A stretch of 64,000 nucleotides of DNA from Clostridia bacterium (lineage in GTDB: Bacteria; Bacillota; Clostridia; Oscillospirales; Acutalibacteraceae). Below, piece after piece: positions 34,740 through 44,515 of the stretch; positions within the stretch are counted from its first letter, which is position 1; the number at the start of each line of letters is the position of its first letter. Location: the NCBI GenBank assembly GCA_029007095.1, contig JAQXHF010000004.1, positions 1 through 64,000 of the forward strand. The letters run 5' to 3'. A program made the position numbers and the translations under genes. The notes below the pieces were generated by a model, which did not search any database, was not told the origin of the DNA, and saw nothing but the letters and a program-made list of their open reading frames with translations.

Positions 34740-37136
34740 ATGACGCTTAATGAATACAGAGTAATTCCGACCGTAGCGCTCCGCGGACTTGTAGTTTTCC
34801 CGGATATGAAGCTCACCTTTGATGTCGGCAGACCGCGCTCCGTTGCCGCGCTGAAAGCGGCGATGGCTCAGGACCAGGAAATTTTCCTTGTGGCGCAGAA
34901 AGATGTCAGAGATGACGAACCGGGCTTTGACAAATTGTTTAAGGTCGGTACGGTTGCGAGAGTTAATAATATTTTTACGGTTCCGAACAGCGACACAGTC
35001 AGAATTTCGGTGGACGGACTTTACAGAGCTTCGCTTGAAGATATAATCGACGACACTCCCTATCTGCTTGCCGATATAAGAATTCGCAAGCCTGTTGCAG
35101 TTAAGGCTCAGGATAAGGATTATGCGATTGCTCTCGTCAGACAGACTAAGGATTATTTTGAGGATTACGCTCAGGCGGTTCCGCAGATGCCGGGAGATAT
35201 ATTGCTTGAAGTGCTGGAAAAGAATGAGGCAGGAGAGCTTGCCGATTATATTGCCGGTAATGTTATGCTTGAATACAAAAAGAGGCAGAAAATTCTTGAT
35301 GAGTTCAATCCTATTAAAAGACTTGAACAGGTGTGTTCTCTTCTTGCCGGTGAAAGCGACCTTATGCGGCTCGAAAATGAAATCAATGAAAAAGTGCAGG
35401 AGAATATCGACAAGGGACAGCGCGAGTATTATCTGCACGAACAGTTGAAGGTTATTTCCGAGGAGCTGAACGACGGCCTTTCTCCACAGGCAGAGTGCGA
35501 AGAGCTGAGAGAAAAAATCAAAGCTTTGTCGCTTGAAAAAAACGCGGAGGACAAGCTTCTGAAAGAATGTGCCAGACTTGAAAAAATGCAGTCGTCCTCG
35601 CCGGAAGCAACTGTTTCAAGGGTATATATCGAAACCTGTCTTGAACTTCCTTGGCATAAATATTCGGCGGATAAGCTCGACCTTGCACATGCAAGAAAGA
35701 TCCTTGACCGCGACCACTACGGAATGGAAAAGGTTAAAAACAGAATAATCGAATATCTTGCCGTTAAAAAACTGTCGGACGGAGCATACGGACAGACCTT
35801 GTGCCTTGTAGGCCCTCCGGGCGTAGGCAAAACCTCGATAGCGTCAAGCATTGCAAAGGCGATGGGAAGAAAATTTACGCGGATTTCACTCGGCGGAGTA
35901 AGCGACGAGGCCGAAATCAGAGGTCACAGAAAAACTTATATAGGTTCTATGCCCGGCAGAATTATAAACGCCTTAAAGTCAGCAGGAACAGCCAATCCTA
36001 TCGTTTTACTCGATGAGGTTGACAAGCTCGGCTCGGATTATAAGGGCGATCCGTCGTCGGCATTGCTTGAAGTCCTTGACGGCGAACAGAACAGAACCTT
36101 TACGGACAGATATATTGAAATTCCGTTTGATTTGAGCAAGGTTATTTTTATAACAACCGCGAATGACAAATCTACTATTCCCGCTCCTCTGCTTGACAGA
36201 ATGGAGATAATAGAGCTTGCGAGCTATACTCATGAGGAAAAATTCAATATAGCGAAGAAGCACCTTGTACCGAAACAGGTCAAGCTTCACGGACTGGACG
36301 GAAAATGTTTCCGCATCAATGACGAAGCACTTCGTATGCTGATTGACGGTTACACGAGGGAGGCAGGCGTCAGAAAATTGGAACAGCAAATTGCGGCTCT
36401 TTGCAGAAAGGCGGCGTCACGGATTGTAGCCGGAGAAGAGAAAGTCTTTGTCAAGAAAAAAGATTTGGTGCCGATGCTCGGACCGGAGAAGTTTATTCCC
36501 GATACATTGGAAGAAACCAATCTTATCGGCGTTGTCAACGGACTTGCATGGACAAGCGTCGGCGGCGAGATGCTTCAGGTCGAAGTCGCTGTCCTTGACG
36601 GAACGGGAAAGGTGGAACTTACCGGTTCTCTCGGAGATGTTATGAAAGAGTCGGCGATGGCGGCGATCAGCTTTCTCAGAAGTCGGTGCGGCAAATACGG
36701 TATTAACCCGTCTTTCTATAAGGATAAGGATCTTCATATTCATGTTCCGGAAGGCGCTGTGCCTAAGGATGGTCCGTCAGCAGGCGTAACGATTGCAACA
36801 GCGCTTTTATCGGCATTGACCGATATCCCGGTCAATCAATATGTTGCTATGACGGGTGAAATCACGCTTCGCGGCAGAGTGTTGCCGATTGGCGGACTGC
36901 GAGAAAAAACCATGGCTGCCTATCGTATGGGCATCAAGACGGTTGTCATTCCGAAGAAAAATGTCCCCGATCTTGCCGAAGTGGACGAAGCCGTGAAAAA
37001 AGCGATTCGCTTTATTCCTGCGGATAATCTCGACACGGTTTTTGAAACCGCACTTGTTTTGCCGATTAAGAAAAATCAAGCGGTTGCGGCCATGGCAGGC
37101 GCACAGGACAAGCATTTTAATACCATGAGAATTTAA
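34740..37136 (+). CDS. lon: ATP-dependent protease La (Lon)
   Basis: The start could be ATG 34740 or the in-frame TTG at 34734, which is better spaced (8 bases) from CGGAG. The product is about 798 residues. It has a LON substrate-binding domain (V-A-L-R-G-L-V-V-F-P near residues 10-20), a coiled-coil middle, an AAA+ module with Walker A GPPGVGKT (about 358) and IVLLDEVDKLG, and a C-terminal protease with the Ser-Lys dyad: Ser680 in KDGPSAGV and Lys723 in LREKTMAA. It degrades damaged and regulatory proteins in the cytoplasm. engB, its usual neighbour in many Firmicutes, follows only after the inserted GH38 gene. Confidence 0.96.
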   Translation: MTLNEYRVIPTVALRGLVVFPDMKLTFDVGRPRSVAALKAAMAQDQEIFLVAQKDVRDDEPGFDKLFKVGTVARVNNIFTVPNSDTVRISVDGLYRASLEDIIDDTPYLLADIRIRKPVAVKAQDKDYAIALVRQTKDYFEDYAQAVPQMPGDILLEVLEKNEAGELADYIAGNVMLEYKKRQKILDEFNPIKRLEQVCSLLAGESDLMRLENEINEKVQENIDKGQREYYLHEQLKVISEELNDGLSPQAECEELREKIKALSLEKNAEDKLLKECARLEKMQSSSPEATVSRVYIETCLELPWHKYSADKLDLAHARKILDRDHYGMEKVKNRIIEYLAVKKLSDGAYGQTLCLVGPPGVGKTSIASSIAKAMGRKFTRISLGGVSDEAEIRGHRKTYIGSMPGRIINALKSAGTANPIVLLDEVDKLGSDYKGDPSSALLEVLDGEQNRTFTDRYIEIPFDLSKVIFITTANDKSTIPAPLLDRMEIIELASYTHEEKFNIAKKHLVPKQVKLHGLDGKCFRINDEALRMLIDGYTREAGVRKLEQQIAALCRKAASRIVAGEEKVFVKKKDLVPMLGPEKFIPDTLEETNLIGVVNGLAWTSVGGEMLQVEVAVLDGTGKVELTGSLGDVMKESAMAAISFLRSRCGKYGINPSFYKDKDLHIHVPEGAVPKDGPSAGVTIATALLSALTDIPVNQYVAMTGEITLRGRVLPIGGLREKTMAAYRMGIKTVVIPKKNVPDLAEVDEAVKKAIRFIPADNLDTVFETALVLPIKKNQAVAAMAGAQDKHFNTMRI

Positions 37137-37306
37137 ACGAGGGTTCAAAAGGACTCAAAAACACCGATGGATTCCCTCTACGCTTACAGAATCGAATACG
37201 CATAGGAATGACGATTCCTTTGACCGACAGCGTAATCGAGATTGTATTTTTTTCGGTGGGTTCCGTGATGTGAGCTGTTTTACAAAATAAAATTTAGGTG
37301 ATTTGT

Positions 37307-39739
37307 ATGAAAGAAATTAAACTGATATGCAACGCACATCTTGATCCCGTTTGGTTATGGCGCCGCGATGAAGGTATGGCTGAAGCTATTTCAACTTTTC
37401 GCGTTGCCGCCGAATTTTGCAGGCTTTATGACGGGTTTGTATTCAACCACAACGAAGCGGTTTTATATGAATGGATAGAAGAAAACGAACCTGCTCTTTT
37501 TGATGAAATCTGCGAGCTTGTAAAACTCGGAAAATGGAAAATAATGGGTGGATGGTATCTACAGCCCGACTGCCTTATGCCCTGCGGAGAATCCATAATC
37601 CGCCAGATAAAATACGGCAGGAAATATTTTTATGAGAAATTCGGCGTTAAACCCTCAACTGCCATAAACTTCGACTCATTCGGTCATTCAAGAGGACTGG
37701 TACAGATTCTGAAAAAATGCGGTTACGATTCCTATGTCCATATGCGCCCGTCTGACACAACAACAGACAACGATTACCTTTGGGAGGGGTATGACGGGAG
37801 CAGGATTTGCGTACACCGCACAAAAACAGGCTATAATACCGCCCGCGGAACGATGGCTCGAAATCTTGATGAATTTATAAACAACAAAGCAGACGAGGGT
37901 TGCAATCTTCTGCTGTGGGGTATCGGCAATCACGGCGGCGGACCGTCAAAAGAAGACCTTGACCAAATTGCGCAATACACCGATAACCACCCGGATATAA
38001 AGATTTCTCATTCGTGGTGTGAGGATTATTTTGCACAGCTTGACAAGACCTGTCTGCCCACGATAAGAAGCTCACTTGTTCACTGTATGGTAGGCTGCTA
38101 CACATCCATGGTGCAGATTAAGCAGGCTCACCGCAGACTGGAAAATGAAATTGCCCTGTGTGAAAAGTTGCTCGCCGCCGACGAAACGGAGTATGACAAA
38201 GCGAAACTGGAAGAGGCGGAAAAAGCGCTTATTTTCTGTGAGTTTCACGATATACTTCCCGGCTCCATGATAAAAAGCGCTGAGAACGATTCCCTACGTC
38301 TGCTGAATTACGGCTCTGAAATTGTATCAAGACTCATCACAAAGGCTTTCTTTTCCCTTTGCCGCGGTCAAGAGAAATGTGCAGACGGTGAAATACCGAT
38401 TCTCGTTTTCAATCCGCATCCGTACACAGTTACTCAGTGCGTTGAGACGGAGTTTCAGCTTGCAGATCAAAACTGGTCGGATAACGAATACACAATAGCA
38501 AATGTCTATGACGAAACAGGGAAACAACTGTATTCTCAAAATGAGAAAGAAGAATGCAGCTTCTCGCTTGACTGGCGTAAGCATATTGTCTTTACTGCCG
38601 AGCTGAAACCTATGAGCATCAGCCGCTTCAACTGTAAACTGAATGTCATCAACTCTCCGAGCAGACCTGTTGCCGCATGTGATATGAACGACACACACTT
38701 CTTCATCAGCAACTCCAAAATGAAAGTATGGATAAGCAAAGCAACAGGGCTTATCGACAAATACGAAGTGAATGGTACGGATTATCTCAAAGCCAACAGC
38801 GGAAGAATTGATGTGTATCAAGACAATGAAGATCCGTGGGGAATGACGGTTGACGGATTCCATGACAAAATCGGAGAATTCAAGCTTCTGAATAAAAAAG
38901 AAGCGAACCTTTTTAACGGTTATCCTGATGCCGATCATGAAAATGTTCGGGTAATAGAAAATGGTGATGTTCGCTGTAAAATTCAGGCAATCTTTCAACA
39001 TAAGACTTCTTTTGCCGTTATAACATATACAATTCCGAAGCAATCCGAGTACATTGATATAAAAGTAAAAATTCTCTCAAATGACTCTAATGTTATGTAT
39101 AAACTAACCTTTGAATCCACATTGGAGAATCCCGATTTTATCGGTCAGTCAATGTTCGGCAGAGAAAAATTATACAGCGATGGGAGAGAGATAACTTTTC
39201 AGAAATGGTGCGGTCTTTTTCAGCATAACAAAAGTCTCGCCGTGCTCAATAAAGGTACTTACGGCGGCAGTTCAAAAGGCAGTTGCTTCAGTATATCTCT
39301 GCTTCGCACGCCCGTTTATTCGGCACACCCGATCAATGACAGGCCCATTGCCGATAACCGTCTCAGCCACAATCATATAGATATCGGTGAGCGCGAATTT
39401 GAATACAGACTTACGGCTGAAACTGCACATATTGATAAAGAAGCAGAAATCTTCAATCAAGCGCCGTACACGCTTTCATTCTTCCCTTCGGGCGACGGAA
39501 CGAAAAAGGAAACCGAACTGTTGCTTGACAATGACGATGTTATTCTGACAGCCTATAAAGCCATATCTGCTGAGAAAAAACTGATAAGGCTGTATAATTC
39601 GCTCGGAGCGGATACCGAAACAACGCTTATGATGAACGAAAAAAGATTTTTAATCCGTTTGACCACATATGAAGTCAAAACGCTGCTCATTACGCAAGAT
39701 ACGATTACCGAAACCGATATGATAAGTGAAGAATTGTAA
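37307..39739 (+). CDS. GH38 alpha-mannosidase
   Basis: The start is ATG 37307, after AGGTGATTTGT. The 810-residue product begins ICNAHLDPVWLW, the metal-binding H-x-D of GH38. It continues with FNHNEAVLYEWIE, GGWYLQPD, INFDSFGHS (the catalytic Asp region) and HMRPSDTT; the C-terminal half is beta-rich, as in the family. There is no signal peptide, so it is probably cytoplasmic and works on imported mannosides or N-glycan fragments. It separates lon from engB. The 170 bases upstream of it contain a small AGGAAT/ATTCCT hairpin but no clear promoter. Confidence 0.9.
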   Translation: MKEIKLICNAHLDPVWLWRRDEGMAEAISTFRVAAEFCRLYDGFVFNHNEAVLYEWIEENEPALFDEICELVKLGKWKIMGGWYLQPDCLMPCGESIIRQIKYGRKYFYEKFGVKPSTAINFDSFGHSRGLVQILKKCGYDSYVHMRPSDTTTDNDYLWEGYDGSRICVHRTKTGYNTARGTMARNLDEFINNKADEGCNLLLWGIGNHGGGPSKEDLDQIAQYTDNHPDIKISHSWCEDYFAQLDKTCLPTIRSSLVHCMVGCYTSMVQIKQAHRRLENEIALCEKLLAADETEYDKAKLEEAEKALIFCEFHDILPGSMIKSAENDSLRLLNYGSEIVSRLITKAFFSLCRGQEKCADGEIPILVFNPHPYTVTQCVETEFQLADQNWSDNEYTIANVYDETGKQLYSQNEKEECSFSLDWRKHIVFTAELKPMSISRFNCKLNVINSPSRPVAACDMNDTHFFISNSKMKVWISKATGLIDKYEVNGTDYLKANSGRIDVYQDNEDPWGMTVDGFHDKIGEFKLLNKKEANLFNGYPDADHENVRVIENGDVRCKIQAIFQHKTSFAVITYTIPKQSEYIDIKVKILSNDSNVMYKLTFESTLENPDFIGQSMFGREKLYSDGREITFQKWCGLFQHNKSLAVLNKGTYGGSSKGSCFSISLLRTPVYSAHPINDRPIADNRLSHNHIDIGEREFEYRLTAETAHIDKEAEIFNQAPYTLSFFPSGDGTKKETELLLDNDDVILTAYKAISAEKKLIRLYNSLGADTETTLMMNEKRFLIRLTTYEVKTLLITQDTITETDMISEEL

Positions 39740-39773
39740 AAACAGGCGAAAAGATATAAAGTGAGGTTTAAAA

Positions 39774-40358
39774 ATGAAATTTGATAAAGCACAGTATGAA
39801 GCGTCCTACGGCACCTCGGCGCAGCTTCCGCAGTCGGAGGAAGCCGAAATTGCTTTTGCCGGTCGTTCCAATGTCGGCAAATCATCACTTCTCAATAAAA
39901 TTTTAAATCGAAAAAATCTTGCCAGAGTGAGTTCTGTACCGGGGAAAACAGTCACCGTTAATTTCTTTGAATGTGACGGAACGAAGCTCGTTGACTTGCC
40001 GGGTTACGGGTATGCCAAGGTTAATTTTAACGAAAAGAAACGCTGGGCGGATTTGATGGAGGGTTATTTTAACTCCGGTAGAAATATCAAATTGGTTGTT
40101 CAGCTGACGGATATGCGCCGTCCGGCAACGAAAGACGATTTGGATATGATGCGCTTTATGCAGTCGGCGGGATACCGCTTCATAGTCGTTATGACAAAAA
40201 GCGATAAGTTAAACAAAACAGAGTACGCCAACAGGCTTGAAGCCGTTAAATCTGAACTTGCCGAGTTCGGAGACATAACCGTAATACCGTTTTCAGCCTC
40301 AAACGGCGACGGTGTTCAGGCGGTTAAGGACGCCATTTCGGACGCCTTAGAAATGTAA
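39774..40358 (+). CDS. engB: Ribosome biogenesis GTP-binding protein EngB (YsxC/YihA)
   Basis: The 194-residue GTPase has G1 GRSNVGKSSLLN (about residues 30-41), a T-rich switch (TVTVNFF), G3 DLPGYGYAKV, G4 MTKSDKLN and G5 PFSASNG. The DLPGYGYA motif is specific to the EngB branch of the TRAFAC GTPases, which assist 50S subunit assembly. GTGAGG lies upstream of the start. A terminator follows. Confidence 0.96.
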   Translation: MKFDKAQYEASYGTSAQLPQSEEAEIAFAGRSNVGKSSLLNKILNRKNLARVSSVPGKTVTVNFFECDGTKLVDLPGYGYAKVNFNEKKRWADLMEGYFNSGRNIKLVVQLTDMRRPATKDDLDMMRFMQSAGYRFIVVMTKSDKLNKTEYANRLEAVKSELAEFGDITVIPFSASNGDGVQAVKDAISDALEM

Positions 40359-40363
40359 AAGGG

Positions 40364-40408
40364 CAGGGTTGCTGCATTAGCTTTCGCTTAATGTGACAAC
40401 CCTGTTTT
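40364..40408. terminator. Terminator between engB and GNAT gene
   Basis: CAGGGTTG (40364-40371) pairs with CAACCCTG (40397-40404), with CATTAGC/GCTTAATG in the middle; TTTT follows. The genes on either side converge, so it may act in both directions. Confidence 0.75.
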
Positions 40409-40428
40409 GCTATGTTGTTTTAACCTCG

Positions 40429-41049
40429 TTATACAAGCTGTCCCGGAAGTTTCAGCTTTGTTTTAGGCGGGAATTTTTTGTCGAATTCCTCGGCTTTATC
40501 TTCGTCGACAAAGTATCCGTCGGGTGTTCGATAAACACCCGTCACGCCGTCAAGGTATCCTTCTTTCAGCTCATTGAGCAGGAAATACGGAACCTCCTCG
40601 CTTCTCGGCTCGGCATAGTAATGTATGCCTTTTTTGCTCGCAATATCAAATCCGCAATGGGAATAAAAATCAATATTTCCCTCCATGCAAAGCGCACCGA
40701 CTTTAAGCTCCTTCGCTTTGCTGATTGCATAGTCGAGAAGAGCTTTGCCGTATCCCTGCCGCTGATACTTTGGAGCAATACTTATAGGGCCGAAAGTCAT
40801 AATGGGAAACTTTCTTCCGTCATCGGCGATGATTTGGGCGCGCACAAAAGCGATCTGCCCGATTATTTCTTTGTCTGTTTCCATAACAAAGTCGAGTTCG
40901 GGAACAAAATCCTTATCGTTTCTGAGTATATGCAGAACATAATGCTCGGTACAACCGGGACGGTAAACATTCCAAAATGCTTCTCTTACAAGATTTTCTG
41001 TTGCTTCAAAGTCTGTGGGGTTTTCCAAACGGATAATATAATTGTTCAT
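40429..41049 (-). CDS. GNAT family N-acetyltransferase
   Basis: The 206-residue product has AGGAGG before its ATG. It contains MTFGPISIAPKYQRQGYGKALLDYAISKAKEL, with the QRQGYG acetyl-CoA loop near residues 108-113, then a FYSHCGF segment. It matches the large group of clostridial N-acetyltransferases with an extra C-terminal part (YFVDEDKAEEFDKKFPPK). The substrate is unknown. Confidence 0.88.
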   Translation of the reverse strand: MNNYIIRLENPTDFEATENLVREAFWNVYRPGCTEHYVLHILRNDKDFVPELDFVMETDKEIIGQIAFVRAQIIADDGRKFPIMTFGPISIAPKYQRQGYGKALLDYAISKAKELKVGALCMEGNIDFYSHCGFDIASKKGIHYYAEPRSEEVPYFLLNELKEGYLDGVTGVYRTPDGYFVDEDKAEEFDKKFPPKTKLKLPGQLV

Positions 41050-41431
41050 AGTGACCTCCTGAAAATTGTAACATTAAAGTATGATAAACAATCGGGAGGC
41101 TTTGAGATTTTCGCGGCCTCCCGGTCAGCGAACAATCTCCGAAGCGTTGTTTTTAATCAAACAGCAATCTCCTAAAAATAAATTTATATAAAATCGAAAT
41201 TTTATATCGTTAAAATTATATACCATACATAATCGTATGTCAACACGGCATAGGCCGTATTTTGTAAATTTGCCTATTGAATTGTGTGAAAGAAACAAGG
41301 CGAACACTATTTCTTGTGGAATTTTCATAAGGGTGTAAAATATTGATTTTTACTGTTCCTTTTATGCCGAATTTTGTGTATAATATAAAATCAAGGCGTT
41401 ATAGCTTTATCAATAAAAAGGAATGTTAAGA
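41050..41431. other. Intergenic region with two inverted repeats and a -10-like box
   Basis: This is the second longest gene-free stretch. CGGGAGGC (41093-41100) pairs exactly with GCCTCCCG (41116-41123) without a T-run. TATAAAAT (41187-41194) pairs with ATTTTATA (41199-41206) and is palindrome-like. TATAAT at about 41381-41386 lies near the dnaD-like gene, but its -35 is unclear. No tRNA, open frame with a site, or known riboswitch was recognised. Confidence 0.5.
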
Positions 41432-42409
41432 ATGTCTTATAAAATAAATCCTAATATGTATGCTTCAACTTTCCCGATTCCGTCGCAGATAGTTGATGAG
41501 GATATTAAAATGGTAAGCCCGGCGCAGCTGAAAACCTTGCTCTGGGTTTTTCGCCATCCTGCCGAGGAGTATGATTGTGAAGCGATAGCAAAAGAGATAG
41601 GATATAAAGATTACGATGTGCGCGACGCAATGATTTATTGGTCGGGCAAGGGAATTCTGATGACGGGCGAAAATGAAGCTCCCGTCCGCGATGTGAAAAT
41701 AACTGTCGAGCCAAAAACCGAAACCGTTAAAGCTAAACTGCCGGAAATTAAACAGGTAGGACTTTCCTATGAACAGATAGAGGCTCGCTGTAAAGAGTCT
41801 CCCGAAATTACAAATATGTTCAATGATATACAGAAGGTCCTCGGCAAAACTATCGGATATAACGGCCAGAGCGTTCTTATTACCCTGCACGACGGCTACG
41901 GACTGCCGATAGAGGTTATTTATATGCTCGTTGAATACTGTGTTTCTGTCGGGAAAACTGCATTTTCTTACATAGCCAAGGTCGGCAGAGATTGGGGCGA
42001 AAAGGAAATAGATACTATCGAAAAGGCGGATAAACAAATTTCCGTACTCAATGAATGTAACGGAGTTTGGCGTGAGTTTGCCGCTATGGCAGGAATTCAG
42101 AATTCAAAGCCAACCTCAGCGCAGTCTGCATATATCAGGACATGGACGACAGAGATGAAATTCAGCGTTGATATGATTTATCTTGCCTATGAGGAAGCTA
42201 TCGACCATTCGGGAAAGATAAGCTTCCCTTATATGAATAAAGTCCTTGCAAACTGGAACGCCAAGGGACTCAAAACTCCCGAAGCTGTCGAAAAGGAAAA
42301 GGAAGAATTCAGAAGCCGTGCGTCACAAAAGAAAAATGATTCGTCATACGATATCGACGAATTTAAACGCAGGGCGGACAAATTACCGGTTTATAAGCAA
42401 AATCAATAA
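41432..42409 (+). CDS. DnaD domain-containing replication protein
   Basis: The start is ATG 41432, nine bases after AAAAGGA; an earlier ATG at 41423 lies within the site. The 325-residue product has an N-terminal winged-helix part (LKTLLWVFRHPAEEYDCEAIAKEIGY) and a C-terminal DnaD/DnaB-like domain with VLITLHDGYGLPIEVIYMLVEYCV, AYEEAIDHSGKISFPYMNKVLANW and an ending typical of DnaD tails. DnaD remodels DNA at replication restart and initiation sites. It is directly followed by a DnaC/DnaI-like loader gene, a common primosome pair. Confidence 0.9.
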   Translation: MSYKINPNMYASTFPIPSQIVDEDIKMVSPAQLKTLLWVFRHPAEEYDCEAIAKEIGYKDYDVRDAMIYWSGKGILMTGENEAPVRDVKITVEPKTETVKAKLPEIKQVGLSYEQIEARCKESPEITNMFNDIQKVLGKTIGYNGQSVLITLHDGYGLPIEVIYMLVEYCVSVGKTAFSYIAKVGRDWGEKEIDTIEKADKQISVLNECNGVWREFAAMAGIQNSKPTSAQSAYIRTWTTEMKFSVDMIYLAYEEAIDHSGKISFPYMNKVLANWNAKGLKTPEAVEKEKEEFRSRASQKKNDSSYDIDEFKRRADKLPVYKQNQ

Positions 42410-42439
42410 TTTTCAGTAAATTGCAAAAGAGGTGTAATC

Positions 42440-43408
42440 GTGCCTTACAGTAGAGAAACTTATGAAGCGGCGGAGCGTGAAATCAAGGAAAGACGCAAAC
42501 GGGCGCTTGCCGAGAGAGAAAAACGGCACAGCGAGGCTGTCGCTGTAATTCCGGAAATTTTAGAGCTTGAAAATACTATGTCAAAGGCCGGTCTTGACGC
42601 GGTTAAGGCTATCGGTATGAATCCCGATACATCTGCCGATTATATTAAAAGGCTCGCAAAAGTAAATATGGACGCTCAGGAAAAGCGCAGAAAGCTGCTT
42701 GCCGATAACGGATTTGCACCCGATTGGCTCGATGTTCATTATGTGTGCAAGGTCTGCGAGGACAAGGGAGTTAATGACGGAAAAATCTGCGAATGTTTTA
42801 AGACTCTGCTGCGTTCTATCGAGTACGAGAAGCTTTGCTCCAAACTCCCTGTTGACAAATGTCGGTTTGATAATTTTAAGCTTGATTATTACCCCGACGG
42901 CGCAGGAATAAGTCCGAGAAAGAGAATGGAGAGCGTGTATAATTACTGCAAGGCATATGCGGAGGATTTCAGCTTACATTCTCCGAGCCTGCTTCTTTAC
43001 GGACTGACGGGACTCGGTAAAACACACCTGTCGCTTGCCGTTGCGGCAAAGGCTGTCGAAAAGGGTTACGGCGTTATTTATACCTCGGCGCAAAATCTTT
43101 TTAACCGTCTTGAAAGAGAAAAATTCGGCAGAGCCGAAGATTGTTCCACCGAACAAAACACTCTTGACTGCGACCTGCTGATAATCGACGACCTCGGAGC
43201 TGAGTTTTCTACTCAGTTTACCGTTTCGGCTCTGTATAACATCGTCAATTCGCGCGATTTGGAAATGAAGCCGACGATTATAAGCACCAACCTTGCTCCC
43301 GACGATTTGAAAAAAACTTATACGGACAGAATTGCGTCAAGAATTCTCAGCAATTATGTTTCGCTGTATTTTGCGGGTTCGGATATAAGACAGCTAAAAA
43401 CTCAGTAA
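42440..43408 (+). CDS. DnaC/DnaI-like ATPase (helicase loader)
   Basis: The start is GTG 42440, following AGAGGTG. The 322-residue product has a charged N-terminal helix, then a Cys cluster (VCKVCEDKGVNDGKICECF, about residues 105-123) that could bind zinc as in DnaI. The AAA+ core follows: Walker A YGLTGLGKTHLS, Walker B LLIIDDLGAEF and a sensor TIISTNL. The role is loading of the replicative helicase together with the DnaD-family protein. Whether it is called DnaC or DnaI is a naming matter. Confidence 0.9.
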   Translation: MPYSRETYEAAEREIKERRKRALAEREKRHSEAVAVIPEILELENTMSKAGLDAVKAIGMNPDTSADYIKRLAKVNMDAQEKRRKLLADNGFAPDWLDVHYVCKVCEDKGVNDGKICECFKTLLRSIEYEKLCSKLPVDKCRFDNFKLDYYPDGAGISPRKRMESVYNYCKAYAEDFSLHSPSLLLYGLTGLGKTHLSLAVAAKAVEKGYGVIYTSAQNLFNRLEREKFGRAEDCSTEQNTLDCDLLIIDDLGAEFSTQFTVSALYNIVNSRDLEMKPTIISTNLAPDDLKKTYTDRIASRILSNYVSLYFAGSDIRQLKTQ

Positions 43409-43435
43409 ATTAAGTCAAAAAACAGTTAAAAACTA

Positions 43436-43464
43436 TTGGAACTGTCGATTTAATATTGTATAAT
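43436..43464 (+). promoter_or_regulatory. Promoter of the hprK operon
   Basis: TTGGAA (43436-43441) and TATAAT (43459-43464) are 17 bases apart, about 40 bases before the hprK start. It probably drives the tightly spaced series to dnaE. Confidence 0.6.
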
Positions 43465-43504
43465 ACATATTATGAAGAGATTATAAAGCGAAGGAGTGAC
43501 ATAC

Positions 43505-44473
43505 TTGGCGGCTAAATATACGATATCTTTGGAAAAAATCGTAAAAACTCATGGATTTGAAGTTGTTTACGCACCTAAGAATATATCCGAAATTTTTGTT
43601 TCGTCACCCGATGTTTACCGACCGGGACTTATTTTTGCCGGATTTGCAAAATACTTCGATCCTGACAGAATACAATTTCTCGGCGCTGCGGAAACTGAGT
43701 ATATAAAGAGCTTTGAACCCGAACAAAGAGCCGATATTATTAAACGGCTTCTTGCAAAGAAACCCGTCGCCGTTGTGCTGACGAGAAATCTCAAATATAC
43801 GGATGAATTCATAGAGCTTGCAAAGGAATACGGCGTACCTCTGCTGAGTACGGCGGAGGGTACTTCAAGCTGTATGTCCACCCTTATAGCATATCTTAAT
43901 GTCGAGCTTGCACCGAGGATTACGCGGCACGGAGTTTTCGTCGAGATTTACGGCGAGGGAGTTCTGATACTCGGTGACAGCGGAGTGGGAAAAAGCGAAA
44001 CTGCTTTGGAGCTTATAAACAGAGGTCACAGACTTATTGCCGACGACGCTGTTGAGATACGCAAGGTTTCGCACAAAACTCTTGTAGGTTCCGCGCCGGA
44101 AAACATACGCCACTTTATAGAGCTTCGCGGAGTCGGAGTAATAAATGCGCGCAGACTTTTCGGTATCGGCTCGGTAAAAATTTCGGAAAAGATAGATATG
44201 GTAGTTCAGCTTGAACAATGGGATCCCGAAAAAACTTACGACCGTATGGGACTGGAAACAGAAACTATTGATATTCTCGGTATCAGCATACCTATAAATG
44301 TGGTGCCGGTCAATCCCGGAAGAAATATCTCTATCATCATCGAAACTGCCGCTATGAATAACAGGCAGAAGAAAATGGGTTACAATGCTGCCCGTCAGCT
44401 TCTGCACAACCTCGGTATGACCGATGATGTCGTACCCGAACAGGAAGAATTGGAAATCTGGCATAATTTTTGA
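43505..44473 (+). CDS. hprK: HPr kinase/phosphorylase
   Basis: The start is TTG 43505, eight bases after AAGGAG; a GTG nine bases earlier lies in that site. The 322-residue product has an N-terminal domain with LTRNLKYTDEFIELAKEYGVPLLST and a C-terminal kinase with Walker A GDSGVGKSETALELI (about residue 157). A family signature follows: RGVGVINARRLFG with VVQLEQWD, and the VNPGRNISIIIETAA segment. It phosphorylates Ser46 of HPr in response to glycolytic state and so controls CcpA-based catabolite repression. It sits with glcK and pfkA, in keeping with carbon control. Confidence 0.95.
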   Translation: MAAKYTISLEKIVKTHGFEVVYAPKNISEIFVSSPDVYRPGLIFAGFAKYFDPDRIQFLGAAETEYIKSFEPEQRADIIKRLLAKKPVAVVLTRNLKYTDEFIELAKEYGVPLLSTAEGTSSCMSTLIAYLNVELAPRITRHGVFVEIYGEGVLILGDSGVGKSETALELINRGHRLIADDAVEIRKVSHKTLVGSAPENIRHFIELRGVGVINARRLFGIGSVKISEKIDMVVQLEQWDPEKTYDRMGLETETIDILGISIPINVVPVNPGRNISIIIETAAMNNRQKKMGYNAARQLLHNLGMTDDVVPEQEELEIWHNF

Positions 44474-44515
44474 TATTGCCGCAAAAATAATTAAATTAAA
44501 ATCGGAGGAATTTTT

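Noticed and set aside
34569-35438. Long - strand open frame opposite the start of lon
   Set aside because: It is antisense to a certain gene, has no plausible ribosome binding site and no family resemblance; a codon-bias shadow.
37137-37306. Possible regulatory RNA between lon and the GH38 gene
   Set aside because: Only one small AGGAAT/ATTCCT hairpin was seen; no known riboswitch pattern and no promoter.
38327-39043. 238-codon - strand frame opposite the GH38 gene
   Set aside because: Antisense to a well-supported gene; no start site and no recognised motif.
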